DNA from: Bacillus sp. FJAT-45037
GTDB lineage: Bacteria > Bacillota > Bacilli > Bacillales > Bacillaceae_D
Direction: 5' to 3'
Assembly: GCF_002797325.1 (NCBI RefSeq)
Contig: NZ_KZ454938.1
Location: forward strand, 229,322 to 293,321
DNA: 64,000 nt
Positions 26,568 through 34,613 of this stretch are shown piece after piece; the stretch's first letter is position 1, and each line of letters opens with the position of its first letter. The translations under genes and the position numbers were made by a program. Below the pieces are notes generated by a model that did not search any database, was not told the DNA's origin, and saw only the letters and a list, made by a program, of their open reading frames with translations.

Positions 26568-27851
26568 TTACGATGTTACAGGTTCAGCAGCTTCCAGAAC
26601 TGTTTTTACACTTGCTTCAATAATGTCAAAACCAGCTTCAAGTCCCGCATCATCAATAATGAGTGGAGGGAAGAGCTTAAATACTTCATCTTTTGGTCCT
26701 GATGTTTCCATAATTAATCCACGCTCAAATGCTTGAGCAGCGATTTTACCTGATAACCCTTCAACTTCTGAGGCAATTCCGACCATATAGCCACGACCAC
26801 GAACTTCCCCTTTAATTTCTGGATATTTCTCAGTTAGACTCTCCAGGAACTTTATAATACGTTTTGATTTTTCTTGAATATTCTTTTCGAATGCTGGATC
26901 CCTCCAGTAGTCAAGCGCGGCAGTTGCCGTTACGAAGGCATGGTTGTTGCCACGGAATGTACCGTTATGCTCACCAGGTTCCCAAATATCAAGATCAGGT
27001 CGGATCAATGTGATGGCGAGTGGCAAACCATATCCACCAATTGACTTAGACATACACACGATATCAGGTTTAATACCTGCTTCTTCAAAACTGAAGAATG
27101 TACCCGTACGTCCTACACCAGCTTGCACATCATCAACTATGAGTATAATTCCCCAACGTTTACAAATTTGTTCGATACGTTGTAACCATTCGATTCGAGC
27201 AGCGTTAATACCACCTTCACCTTGGACTGTCTCGAGGATCATTGCAGCAGGGATAGCCACACCACTACCACTATCTTCTAAAAAGCGTTCGAGATACTCC
27301 AGAGTGTCGAGTTCTTCGTTAACAAAGCTGTCATAAGGCATTGTTACTACATTTTGTAATGGAATTCCAGCACCCTTACGTTTAAATGAATTTCCTGTTA
27401 CAGAAAGGGCACCAATAGTCATGCCGTGGAAACCATTTGTGAAGCTAAGAATATCTGTACGTCCAGTTACTTTTCGAGCGAGTTTCAACGCGCTTTCTAC
27501 TGTGTTTGTACCAGTAGGTCCTGGGAACATTATTTTGTATTCTAATTGACGTGGCTTTAAGATAACGTCGTTAAACGTTGTTAAAAATTCTGCTTTAGGC
27601 ACAGTAGCCATATCTAATGAGTGGGTAATGCCATCTTGCATAATATACTCAACTAGTTTTTCTTTCATCTTGTCATCATTATGGCCATAGTTAAGGGCAC
27701 CAGCGCCTGAGAAGAAATCTAAATACTCCTTACCAGATTCATCCCACATTTTGTATCCTTTTGCTTTGGTGAATACAGTAGGGAAACTGCGGCAATAACT
27801 TCTTACCTCGGATTCTAATTGAGAAAATATATTCATATCAGTTTTACTCAT
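26568..27851 (-). CDS. ectB: Diaminobutyrate--2-oxoglutarate transaminase
   Basis: A 427-residue class III PLP aminotransferase that makes L-2,4-diaminobutyrate from aspartate semialdehyde and glutamate, the first step of ectoine synthesis. Motifs include [18 protein letters not shown], the [12 protein letters not shown] strand and the PLP lysine in [12 protein letters not shown]. Length matches EctB. GGAGGAG lies about ten bases before the ATG. Middle gene of ectABC, 90 bases after ectA. Confidence 0.96.
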   Translation of the reverse strand: MSKTDMNIFSQLESEVRSYCRSFPTVFTKAKGYKMWDESGKEYLDFFSGAGALNYGHNDDKMKEKLVEYIMQDGITHSLDMATVPKAEFLTTFNDVILKPRQLEYKIMFPGPTGTNTVESALKLARKVTGRTDILSFTNGFHGMTIGALSVTGNSFKRKGAGIPLQNVVTMPYDSFVNEELDTLEYLERFLEDSGSGVAIPAAMILETVQGEGGINAARIEWLQRIEQICKRWGIILIVDDVQAGVGRTGTFFSFEEAGIKPDIVCMSKSIGGYGLPLAITLIRPDLDIWEPGEHNGTFRGNNHAFVTATAALDYWRDPAFEKNIQEKSKRIIKFLESLTEKYPEIKGEVRGRGYMVGIASEVEGLSGKIAAQAFERGLIMETSGPKDEVFKLFPPLIIDDAGLEAGFDIIEASVKTVLEAAEPVTS

Positions 27852-27941
27852 CTAACATTCTCCTCCTTGGTTACATTCACTCATACTATACTTGGTATGG
27901 GTATTCGGAAAGGTCACAACTATTATTTTGAAGTGCTCTTT

Positions 27942-28469
27942 TTACTTTTCTAGATGTAATGGACCAATTCTAAATGTCAATTCTTCTTCATGGTTATCGC
28001 CTGGGAAAAGTTCCTTCGAGAAACAATCTAATACAGAACATTCAGTCTGATAATCACGAGCTAATTTTCGGAATAATGATTGTGATGCTTTGTTGGAAGG
28101 GGTAACAGTTGCTTCGACATACTCAATACCCGTTAAACCGTTGCGTGAAACTAATTCATTTAACATTTTGGACGCAAGGCCTTCTCCTCGCATGGAGGCA
28201 TCTACTCCTATTTGCCATACAAAAACGACATCAGGTTTTGTAGGAGGGATAAAAGCAGTGATGAATCCAACTACATTCTCATCATGTTTGGCAACGACAC
28301 ATGTTTCTGCAAAAAACTCGCACATCATAATGTACTTATAAGCAGAATTTTGATCCAATGTGGAGTGGTTCACGAGGTCCCACATTGCTGCTCCATCATT
28401 AACAGTTGGTTTTAATAAACGAATATCAGTTGTTTTTTGGGCAGTTGCGGTTGCTTGTTGATTAGTAAT
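27942..28469 (-). CDS. ectA: Diaminobutyrate acetyltransferase, apparent ATT start
   Basis: A GNAT enzyme that acetylates L-2,4-diaminobutyrate. VWQIGVDASMRGEGLASKML is the acetyl-CoA loop. The first ATG in frame, at 28385, gives 147 residues and cuts off DIRLLKPTVNDGAA, part of the family's first strand. Upstream, the frame stays open for 28 codons to an in-frame TGA that overlaps the ribosome site GAGGAGG. None of those codons is ATG, GTG, TTG or CTG. ATT at 28467-28469 sits seven bases after the ribosome site and gives 175 residues, a normal EctA length. ATT initiation is inferred from this spacing. Confidence 0.88.
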   Translation of the reverse strand: MTNQQATATAQKTTDIRLLKPTVNDGAAMWDLVNHSTLDQNSAYKYIMMCEFFAETCVVAKHDENVVGFITAFIPPTKPDVVFVWQIGVDASMRGEGLASKMLNELVSRNGLTGIEYVEATVTPSNKASQSLFRKLARDYQTECSVLDCFSKELFPGDNHEEELTFRIGPLHLEK

Positions 28470-28659
28470 GTTAGTTCCTCCTCAAACTTTTCTTTGTTCG
28501 ACGTTATCACATATTTAATCATAAGGTGATAAGAGAAGGATGGCAAACTAGCTTAAAGTGGATTATAACGCTTAATTCCGGCTTAGAGGGGGTTAAAGTA
28601 GGTAAGGACATGAATGGTATTAAATGCTACCAAATTGTTAAGTATTCTAACAAATTGAC

Positions 28660-28688
28660 ATTATAAAATTTTCTGTAAAAACTGTCGA
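28660..28688 (-). promoter_or_regulatory. Sigma-A promoter of ectABC
   Basis: On the complement TCGACA (28688-28683), a 17-base spacer and a perfect TATAAT (28665-28660). Transcripts would carry a leader of about 180 bases before ectA. A second TATAAT lies at 28567-28562 without a clear -35. Confidence 0.65.
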
Positions 28689-28740
28689 AAGGTATGAAAC
28701 GGTTGCTAGTGTTAGGTTTTATGACATTCTGAGTGAAAAG

Positions 28741-28780
28741 AAAAACACACAAACGACGTCACGTCGTTTGTGTGTTTTTT
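28741..28780. terminator. Terminator of the Gln-rich small gene
   Basis: An 18-bp stem, 28741-28758 against 28762-28779, with the core ACACACAAACGACG and a three-base loop, flanked by A and T runs. Confidence 0.9.
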
Positions 28781-28786
28781 GTAAAA

Positions 28787-28957
28787 TTATTTAGAGTTCT
28801 TCTTAGAGCGCTTCGCTGCAGCTTTTTGTTGTTGCTGACGTTGTTGCTCAAAGCTTGGACCTTCAGTAGCATATTCGTTAGCAAATTCTGCTTCATGTTG
28901 CTGCTGTTGGTGTTGATGTTGCATTTGTTGTTGTTTGTTGCGATTATTCTTGCCCAT
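28787..28957 (-). CDS. Small Gln-rich protein (56 aa), YfhD position, probably spore-related
   Basis: The product begins MGKNNRNKQQQMQHQHQQQQ, has a central HEAEFANEYATEG and a basic tail AAAKRSKKNSK. A ribosome site AGGGGGAA precedes the ATG. The composition (Gln/Asn-rich, EFANE, basic tail) is like small acid-soluble spore proteins, and an exact CATACTA sigma-G/F type -10 box lies upstream. In B. subtilis this place next to yfhE and yfhF is held by yfhD, but the match to YfhD is weak. The leader contains a long inverted repeat. Confidence 0.7.
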   Translation of the reverse strand: MGKNNRNKQQQMQHQHQQQQHEAEFANEYATEGPSFEQQRQQQQKAAAKRSKKNSK

Positions 28958-28970
28958 GAATAAATTCCCC

Positions 28971-29025
28971 CTATAGGTAGATGATTTTTGATAAGCAAGA
29001 GCGTTGCTTATCTACCTATAGTATG
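28971..29025 (-). promoter_or_regulatory. Forespore-type -10 box and leader inverted repeat
   Basis: CATACTA on the complement (29025-29019) equals the sigma-G -10 consensus; the -35 is unclear. CTATAGGTAGAT (28971-28982) pairs with ATCTACCTATAG (29010-29021), and GATAAGCAA (28990-28998) with TTGCTTATC (29004-29012), giving a long bulged hairpin just before the ribosome site. Confidence 0.55.
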
Positions 29026-29050
29026 GATTACGGAGAACATTTTATAAGTG

Positions 29051-29173
29051 TTAGCTTTTGGAAGAGTGTCTTGCCGCTCGATCGGCCGCTCTAAATTCGG
29101 ATGCGAACCGAACTTCTTGAGCTTTACGGAGTGTGCTTCGTTCTTCTGTTGCTAGACGTTTTTTACTTTTCAT
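29051..29173 (-). CDS. yfhE: YfhE family small protein
   Basis: A 40-residue basic protein, MKSKKRLATEERSTLRKAQ at the start, then EVRFASEFRAADRAARHSS. The AQEV..EF..ADRAA pattern fits the YfhE family of Bacillaceae, and the gene lies one gene from yfhF as expected. GAGGGG is seven bases before the ATG. Function is unknown. Confidence 0.7.
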   Translation of the reverse strand: MKSKKRLATEERSTLRKAQEVRFASEFRAADRAARHSSKS

Positions 29174-29236
29174 TTAAATCCCCTCACTTTCGGTTGATTA
29201 TCCTTAGTGTGAGCAAAAAAATGAAAAAATATCCAA

Positions 29237-29800
29237 CTACGCTTCTTTGATTTCAAACACTTGTTGCTCTTCGTTTGCTTTTCGCATCAGGTGCAAGTGA
29301 TATTGATCTTTTTCAATTTGGAATAAATCATACGAGTACGCTTGCAGATTGATTTGCTTATATACATCTGGTCGAATATCGTTTGCTAAAGTCGAATAAG
29401 GCAACTTAGCAGCGGCTTTATATGAACGAAGGTTTTCTTTACGAATTCTCATGAAAACGGTTTGAATGTCACACTGAAAAAACAGCTCATCAAAGAAGGC
29501 ATCTTTTGCGATTTTATTGTATCCTTTTCCGAAATGTGGTTTGCCAATCCAAGTTCCTAAAAATCCACTTTGGTCTTCCACATCAAATAAATTAATGGTT
29601 CCAATCGGCTCGCCCCACTCATCAACGATCGTTCGAGAAATGAGTTCGCCACGTTCTTCTGCTTCAATTGTCTGCTTTGTTAAAAAGACGAACTCATCAT
29701 AGGATGATGCCTTATGACGAACAAATGGGAAGACAGCAGGATCTACCATTAATTCAAATAAAGCATGACAATCAGCGACGTCTCGTTTTCTTAAATTCAC
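29237..29800 (-). CDS. GNAT family N-acetyltransferase
   Basis: A 187-residue acetyltransferase of the RimJ/RimL-like branch. The N terminus NLRKRDVADCHALFELM, the central GTINLFDVEDQSGFLGTWIG and the acetyl-CoA-binding segment GKGYNKIAKDAFFDELF are recognisable. The start is GTG at 29800, six bases after AAAGGAGGG. The ribosome site is embedded in a terminator-like hairpin (see the leader entry), so expression is probably conditional. It sits between yfhF and yfhE, where B. subtilis has no such gene, so it looks like an insertion into a conserved block. Acceptor substrate is unknown. Confidence 0.82.
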   Translation of the reverse strand: MNLRKRDVADCHALFELMVDPAVFPFVRHKASSYDEFVFLTKQTIEAEERGELISRTIVDEWGEPIGTINLFDVEDQSGFLGTWIGKPHFGKGYNKIAKDAFFDELFFQCDIQTVFMRIRKENLRSYKAAAKLPYSTLANDIRPDVYKQINLQAYSYDLFQIEKDQYHLHLMRKANEEQQVFEIKEA

Positions 29801-29940
29801 AAAAAGCCCTCCTTTGAAATGAGGGCGAGTTCATCGCTCCACCCTCGAATTTAATAAATGAAGTATCAAATTCGGGGTGGGAATCGAACCCACTAGAACC
29901 AGAAAAATGGTGGCGCACCAATTGCCTTCCCAAAGCTCAT
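29801..29940 (-). ncRNA. Structured leader with tRNA-like T arm and alternative hairpins
   Basis: Read on the complement. GTGGG/CCCAC with a TTCGATT loop (29893-29877) is a textbook T arm. TTTGGG (29934-29929) can pair with CCCGAA (29876-29871) as an acceptor-like stem. GGCAATTGGTGCGCC resembles a D arm, but the anticodon-like stem is shortened. Downstream, GCCCTC (29826-29821) pairs with GAGGGC (29811-29806) before five Ts, sequestering the ribosome site. Competing helices are GAGGG/CCCTC plus GCGA/TCGC, and CCACCCCGAATTT (29880-29868) with the segment 29852-29839. This suggests an attenuator; no known riboswitch class was recognised. Confidence 0.5.
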
Positions 29941-30116
29941 ATAGTTGTTTAAAGTGCCATATAACGTGATATACCCTCTTGATATCATATGAGTATCACA
30001 TATAACGAGTATAACTCCCGTTTACTCATTAATACTTTTCTATAGTAAATGTTTTTTGTGGAAAAAGATACTGCTTTTTTGTAAAAAAATTAAAAATTTT
30101 TTTCTGTGCTTCAGCA

Positions 30117-31022
30117 TTATTTTAGGAGGTCATTAAGTGCAGGTTTTAGTGTCTTAAATTGAAAAGGGTAGCCAAGAATCTCGGCTTTTTCTGGCAGTAC
30201 TTTTTGACCATCTAATACAAGTGTACTCATCTCCCCTAAAGCAATCTTCAATGCGAAAGAAGGGGCAGGCAACCAATGTGGTCGGCCTAGAACCTCTGCG
30301 ACGACTTTCCCGAAATCATTCATCTTCAATGGCTGTGGTGCGGTTACGTTGATTGGACCTTCTACTTGCTCATTCGTTAAAGAGAAGATAATCATGCCAA
30401 CAACGTCATCAATATGAACCCAAGAAAACCATTGCTCCCCTGAGCCGAGTGAACCACCAGCAAACAACTTGTAAGGGAGTAGCATACGGTTTAGTGCGCC
30501 TTCATTTTTTGATAAGACGATCCCAAATCTCGTGAACACAGTTCGAATTTCAAACTGTTCGGCTTTGATCGCTTCTGATTCCCACTTTTTCACAACGTCA
30601 GCTAAAAAATTTTGTTCAACAGGGGAAGATTCTTCTGTGAATGTTTCTTTTAAGGAGTTGCCATAATAGCCAGTAGCAGAAGCATTGACCAGCACCTTTG
30701 GTTTCTTATTGAGTTTCCCTATAAGGGAGATCACTTCACGAGTTGCATCAATTCGACTAGACATTATTCGTTTTTTTCTTTCTTCAGTCCAGCGCCCATC
30801 GCCAATGGACTCTCCAGCCAAGTTAACGACTGCGTCAATTCCATCTAATGTTTTTTCCGGTTCTGCATCTTCGTTTAACCATTTGACGTAAGTCACAGAA
30901 GGTTGTTCTGGTTTGTTGTCTGGGTTTCTTGTTAGAATGTAAACAGTGTGACCTTGCTCAGTTAATGCTGATGTCAACTTCGAGCCAATAAATCCCGTCC
31001 CACCAGTAATAGCAATTTTCAT
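30117..31022 (-). CDS. yfhF: TIGR01777-type NAD-dependent epimerase/oxidoreductase
   Basis: A 301-residue extended-SDR-like protein. ITGGTGFIGSKLTSAL is the nucleotide-binding motif, and WTEERKKRIMSSRIDAT and VNASATGYYG are typical of this subfamily. The open frame starts at 31082, but the ATG at 31022 has GGAGG seven bases upstream and starts at the first strand. Position beside recX matches yfhF of B. subtilis. Substrate is unknown. An AT-only hairpin (30083-30105) may end its transcript. Confidence 0.87.
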   Translation of the reverse strand: MKIAITGGTGFIGSKLTSALTEQGHTVYILTRNPDNKPEQPSVTYVKWLNEDAEPEKTLDGIDAVVNLAGESIGDGRWTEERKKRIMSSRIDATREVISLIGKLNKKPKVLVNASATGYYGNSLKETFTEESSPVEQNFLADVVKKWESEAIKAEQFEIRTVFTRFGIVLSKNEGALNRMLLPYKLFAGGSLGSGEQWFSWVHIDDVVGMIIFSLTNEQVEGPINVTAPQPLKMNDFGKVVAEVLGRPHWLPAPSFALKIALGEMSTLVLDGQKVLPEKAEILGYPFQFKTLKPALNDLLK

Positions 31023-31162
31023 AAAATAACCTCCGTGTAATAAATGTTGGTTTAAAAAGATGATTCTTAAGACAATACCCATATACGAGAAACAGTATTC
31101 TTAAGTATGTTTGATTTCATAGTAATCTAAACGGACGTAAAAAGAGAAGTGAGGTGCATCTC

Positions 31163-31978
31163 ATGATTAAGATTACCAAAGTCACGGTACAAAAAAGGAT
31201 CAAAGGACGGTATAACTTATTCATCGATCGTGGTGCAGGTGAAGAGTATGGGTTTAGTGTAGATGAAGCTATTCTACTGAAGTATGGCTTGAAAAAAGGG
31301 CTAGAATTAGAAGAAAATGAACTGACTGAAGTTATTGAAAAAGATGAAGAGAAAAAAACACATCATCTGGCGCTTAATTTTTTATCGTATCGCATGCGCT
31401 CAATTCATGAAATGGAAGAGTATTTAACAAAAAAAGAGCGGCACCCTGAACATGTTGAAAGAGTTATCTCGAAACTTATTGAGTTAAAGTTCTTGAACGA
31501 TCAGGAATTTAGCAAGGCTTATGTTGAAAGTAAGAAGTTAACATTACTCAAAGGGCCAATGAAACTGCGTCAAGAATTGATGCAAAAAGGCGTCGGTCCA
31601 CAGTATATTGCTGAAGCTCTTGAGACATTTCCAGAAGAAGAGCAAGTGGAAAAAATGATAAAATGGCTTGAGAAAAAAGAGGCAAGAAAACCGAAGCAAT
31701 CCTTATCTTCATTTAAACAAAAACTTGCTACACAGTTGATGGCTAAAGGTTTTTCAAGACAAGCCATTCAGTTAGCTTTAAATGAAGTGACGTTTACAGT
31801 TGATAATTCCGAGGAGTTGGAAGCTCTTATGTTTCAAGGCGATAAGCTTAAACGAAAATACAGCACGAAATACGAAGGCTGGGAGTACAAACAGAGAATG
31901 AAACAAGCTTTATATCAAAAGGGCTTTTCATTGGATATGATTTCTACGTACCTGAGTCAAGAACAAGAAGATGAATAA
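31163..31978 (+). CDS. recX: Regulatory protein RecX
   Basis: A 271-residue modulator of RecA filaments. The RecX core HHLALNFLSYRMRSIHEMEEYL, LNDQEFSKAYVE and the repeated three-helix units are evident. Firmicute RecX proteins of this length carry an N-terminal extension, seen here as IKITKVTVQKRIKGRYNLFI. The ATG at 31163 is preferred to an upstream GTG at 31154, since GAGGTG would overlap the latter. Divergent from yfhF and followed by yfhH. Confidence 0.9.
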   Translation: MIKITKVTVQKRIKGRYNLFIDRGAGEEYGFSVDEAILLKYGLKKGLELEENELTEVIEKDEEKKTHHLALNFLSYRMRSIHEMEEYLTKKERHPEHVERVISKLIELKFLNDQEFSKAYVESKKLTLLKGPMKLRQELMQKGVGPQYIAEALETFPEEEQVEKMIKWLEKKEARKPKQSLSSFKQKLATQLMAKGFSRQAIQLALNEVTFTVDNSEELEALMFQGDKLKRKYSTKYEGWEYKQRMKQALYQKGFSLDMISTYLSQEQEDE

Positions 31979-32031
31979 AGCTGAATTTGCTATACTAATA
32001 AAAAGAAAGAACATATATGGGGGACATGAAG

Positions 32032-32343
32032 ATGGATGATAAGCGATTTAGTGAGATGACGTCGTATGAACTAAGGACGGAAATTTCCAAAATAAATGAA
32101 AAAGCAAAAAAAGCAGAGCAACTGGGGATGATGAATGAATTTGCCGTTCATGAACGACGTATGATCATGGCCAAAGCCTATTTATTAGATCCTGCTGATT
32201 TTAAACCAGGCGAAACTTATACATTAACAGACGGAGAGTCATCGTTTCAGATTTCTTATTTAAACGGGCATTTTGCCTGGGGGTATCGTGATAATGGAAC
32301 AGCACTTGATGCGGTGCCGATTTCCTTGTTGACACAAAAGTAA
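32032..32343 (+). CDS. yfhH: YfhH family protein
   Basis: A 103-residue protein starting MDDKRFSEMTSYELRTEIS and ending in a small beta domain with GETYTLTDGESSFQISYLNG. The gene follows recX as in B. subtilis. Three in-frame ATGs are close together; the one at 32032 is best spaced from GGGGGA. Cytosolic, function unknown. A TGCTATACT extended -10 lies about 40 bases upstream. Confidence 0.85.
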   Translation: MDDKRFSEMTSYELRTEISKINEKAKKAEQLGMMNEFAVHERRMIMAKAYLLDPADFKPGETYTLTDGESSFQISYLNGHFAWGYRDNGTALDAVPISLLTQK

Positions 32344-32393
32344 TGGAAGGGCTCTTTGCCCGTCCATTACCATTGATGAGGAACATTTGCATG

Positions 32394-32543
32394 TTATGAT
32401 CGTTTGCGTGTTTGAACCTCGAGTATAATATTATGCTGACTCTGCTCAGTTTCACCATTTACTTGGTGAAATGCATGCTTCGGGTTAGAACGTGGCGAAC
32501 AGAAAGGATCTTTATACGGTGTGTTTTTTCTTGGCTTGCCCAT
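32394..32543 (-). CDS. YpzG-like small protein
   Basis: A 49-residue protein not visible among longer frames. It has KDPFCSPRSNPKHAFHQVNG and ends IILEVQTRKRS, the pattern I associate with the YpzG family (NPKHA..QVNGET). The ribosome site GGAGGTG lies seven bases before the ATG. It is downstream of sspK on the same strand. Small, basic, likely sporulation-linked by neighbourhood; function unknown. Confidence 0.7.
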   Translation of the reverse strand: MGKPRKNTPYKDPFCSPRSNPKHAFHQVNGETEQSQHNIILEVQTRKRS

Positions 32544-32571
32544 AATGAGCACCTCCATTAACCATTAGTCA

Positions 32572-32718
32572 CTACTGTTCTTTGTTTGAATGTGCCATTC
32601 TTTCTTGTGGATGGTCATTGATCGTTCCATCTGCACGTTTAGACAAGGTAGCATCTGTTTCTTTTGGTTTTTCAGAAAAATTCATTGCACCTGGAAAGTC
32701 TTTCGATTTGTTACGCAT
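32572..32718 (-). CDS. sspK: Small acid-soluble spore protein K
   Basis: A 48-residue protein, MRNKSKDFPGAMNFSEKPK then LSKRADGTINDHPQERM. The RADGTINDHPQERM signature is characteristic of SspK. It is packed in the forespore core. The position between yfhH and yfhJ, on the opposite strand, matches B. subtilis. An exact CATACTA box lies upstream at 32776-32770. Confidence 0.93.
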   Translation of the reverse strand: MRNKSKDFPGAMNFSEKPKETDATLSKRADGTINDHPQERMAHSNKEQ

Positions 32719-32769
32719 CGTGAGGTGAACCCCCTTTTTAAATCAGCCACTTAAATAGCGGCTTACTTC

Positions 32770-32776
32770 TAGTATG
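32770..32776 (-). promoter_or_regulatory. Forespore (sigma-G) -10 box of sspK
   Basis: CATACTA on the complement equals the sigma-G -10 consensus and lies about 50 bases upstream of sspK. The -35 region is not well conserved. Confidence 0.5.
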
Positions 32777-32832
32777 AGACAGATTCCGTATTTCATTAGA
32801 GATAATTGTTGCTAAAGGAGGAAACAGATATT

Positions 32833-33099
32833 ATGGAACACATTTTTAAGCGCTTAACAGAAGAATTATTAGCGGTTAATAGTGAATTAAGTTCAGAAGC
32901 TGCACGTACGTGGGTGGAAGGATTATGGGAAGACTTTGAAACGACACGTGCTAAAGCTGGTCGGGAATACAAAGGTCAAGAGATGACAGAGCAAGTTGTT
33001 GTCAAATGGATTCAGCAATACGGACCGTTTCTGCACAAATATGCACCGAAGAAACAAAAGTTCTCACACTTAAACAAAGATCATCATCCAAAGCATTAA
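32833..33099 (+). CDS. yfhJ: YfhJ (WVELL-type) protein
   Basis: An 88-residue cytosolic protein. ARTWVEGLWEDFETTRAKAG contains the WVELL-like motif that defines this family, and WIQQYGPFLHKYAP follows. The ATG at 32833 follows AAAGGAGG by 11 bases; the longer frame starts upstream of the ribosome site and is not used. Function unknown. Divergent from sspK as in B. subtilis. Confidence 0.87.
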   Translation: MEHIFKRLTEELLAVNSELSSEAARTWVEGLWEDFETTRAKAGREYKGQEMTEQVVVKWIQQYGPFLHKYAPKKQKFSHLNKDHHPKH

Positions 33100-33100
33100 G

Positions 33101-33141
33101 AAAAAGTCTGTCTACTAACATGGTTAGTGACAGACTTTTTA
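33101..33141. terminator. Terminator between yfhJ and yfhP
   Basis: AAAAAGTCTGTC and GACAGACTTTTT pair, with an inner ACTAAC/GTTAGT stem. A and T runs flank it on both sides. Confidence 0.88.
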
Positions 33142-33147
33142 TGGTCA

Positions 33148-34134
33148 TTATGTTTGTTCTTCCATCATAGTTAATTTTTTTTGTAAAGTTTCCTCACTGA
33201 AGACCCAACCCGTATAAGAGCTAATGATTTCTAAATGCTCATCTAGTTGAACAATCGCTACGAACGGATAATGGCCTTTACTTCGATAGCGTAAATCAAC
33301 AAACCGCACTTCGGTTAAATCATCTTTTTCCTCCACTTCCCAACGATAGGTTGGTGAAAAAGAAAGGAAAGCATCTAAATTTTTATCTTTACGTGCGGCA
33401 TTAATAATTGGGTCGTCTGGAATTGGATCAAACGAAAATCTCTCAAAGAAATTAATTTGATTATCCTTAGATTCCGCTACATACAGGGTTTCAGGTGTTC
33501 GAATCACAAGATGAAACTGGTTCCAGCGAATGGTTGGTGAAACAAAGATATGAGTAGCATTTGGGTGCATACTTCTCGCATGCTTCACGACGGTTTGTTT
33601 CTCATAGATCCTCCAGAGATAATAAAGAATAATGACAAGGTAAAGTCCTAAGAAGGTAAAGCCAGGATGTGTTCCGAGAACCCACATTGCAATAGCTCCA
33701 AGATGCATGAAGAAAATAAATGGGTCAAAAATATTAATAACGCCTAAAGCAATCCATCTGTTTGAAATGGGACTTAATGCTTGTGTACCATACGCATTAA
33801 AAATATCAACAAATACGTGAAGGAACACTGCTAAAAAGGACCAAAGGAAGATAGTTAACAAATTGACACCTGGAATGAATAAGCTGATCCCAGCAGTCAG
33901 GATAATAGGCCACAAAAGAATAGCGGGTAGGGAATGGGTAACCCCACGATGGTTACGAATGTACACAGCATTATTTCGTAATTTTAAAACGGTATCAAAG
34001 TCTGGCGCTTGTGAGCCAATGATTGCTGCGGTCATCACAGCCGTTTGCATGGTAGGATCTCCTGCCACGTTTGGATCTAGAGTGGCCAATCCACCTAATG
34101 CAATACCCATGACAATATGTGTACCAGTATCCAT
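33148..34134 (-). CDS. yfhP: YfhP-type membrane-bound metal-dependent hydrolase
   Basis: A 328-residue integral membrane protein of the YdjM/DUF457 group. The N-terminal MDTGTHIVMGIALGG and HRGVTHSLPAILLWP carry the histidines that likely bind metal, and FLHVFVDIFNAYGTQ supplies a third. Four membrane helices precede a C-terminal cytosolic domain. The ATG at 34134 is set by AAGGAGGTG six bases upstream. In B. subtilis YfhP acts as a repressor of surfactin-related yfh genes by report; membrane topology here suggests a phospholipid-related enzyme instead. Confidence 0.8.
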   Translation of the reverse strand: MDTGTHIVMGIALGGLATLDPNVAGDPTMQTAVMTAAIIGSQAPDFDTVLKLRNNAVYIRNHRGVTHSLPAILLWPIILTAGISLFIPGVNLLTIFLWSFLAVFLHVFVDIFNAYGTQALSPISNRWIALGVINIFDPFIFFMHLGAIAMWVLGTHPGFTFLGLYLVIILYYLWRIYEKQTVVKHARSMHPNATHIFVSPTIRWNQFHLVIRTPETLYVAESKDNQINFFERFSFDPIPDDPIINAARKDKNLDAFLSFSPTYRWEVEEKDDLTEVRFVDLRYRSKGHYPFVAIVQLDEHLEIISSYTGWVFSEETLQKKLTMMEEQT

Positions 34135-34280
34135 TTTCCACACCTCCTTCATTCATTGATATCATCTAGTTTCTTAATCATACAAAACCTCAGTTAAAAT
34201 TCAAGGTAATTGATTTTAACAACGGTCTGGTATAGTTTAGTTATACCCGAAATGTTAACTGTTAAAAAGGAGGATTATCA

Positions 34281-34613
34281 ATGACTTCTGCAATAGACGT
34301 ATTTATTGAATATAGAATACATGAAAAGTTTGTAAATCAATATGAAGAGACGATGTTGAAGTTAGAGCAAGCTCTAACGCAGGTAGGTGCATATAACTTT
34401 AAATGGTATATTGCACGTGACCAACCTCATTTATATGTGGAGATGTTTAAAGTAAGTGAGTATAGTCAGTACGAACTAATAAAAAAGATGCGCCAAGATC
34501 AGACAGCACCGATTAACGAGGATTTACATGAATACATAGATGGAGGCGCAGAAAAAGTGAATTGTTGGGCGTTTCTTGAGAGAACAAACAAGGAGGACAA
34601 TCGTGCAACATGA
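34281..34613 (+). CDS. Hypothetical protein overlapping mutY (110 aa)
   Basis: A small cytosolic protein reading MTSAIDVFIEYRIHEKF, with alternating strands and helices (FKWYIARDQPHLYVEMFKV) as in ferredoxin-like or dimeric alpha-beta barrel folds. AAGGAGG lies seven bases before the ATG. It overlaps the mutY start by 11 bases, indicating translational coupling. Family not recognised; the fold statement is only a guess from pattern. Confidence 0.65.
   Translation: MTSAIDVFIEYRIHEKFVNQYEETMLKLEQALTQVGAYNFKWYIARDQPHLYVEMFKVSEYSQYELIKKMRQDQTAPINEDLHEYIDGGAEKVNCWAFLERTNKEDNRAT

Noticed and set aside
29821-29852. Canonical T-box riboswitch
   Set aside because: The helix order is similar, but the conserved T-box bulge sequence and Stem I features were not found.
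30685-30891. Plus-strand frame inside yfhF
   Set aside because: Shadow of the well-supported yfhF gene in another frame.
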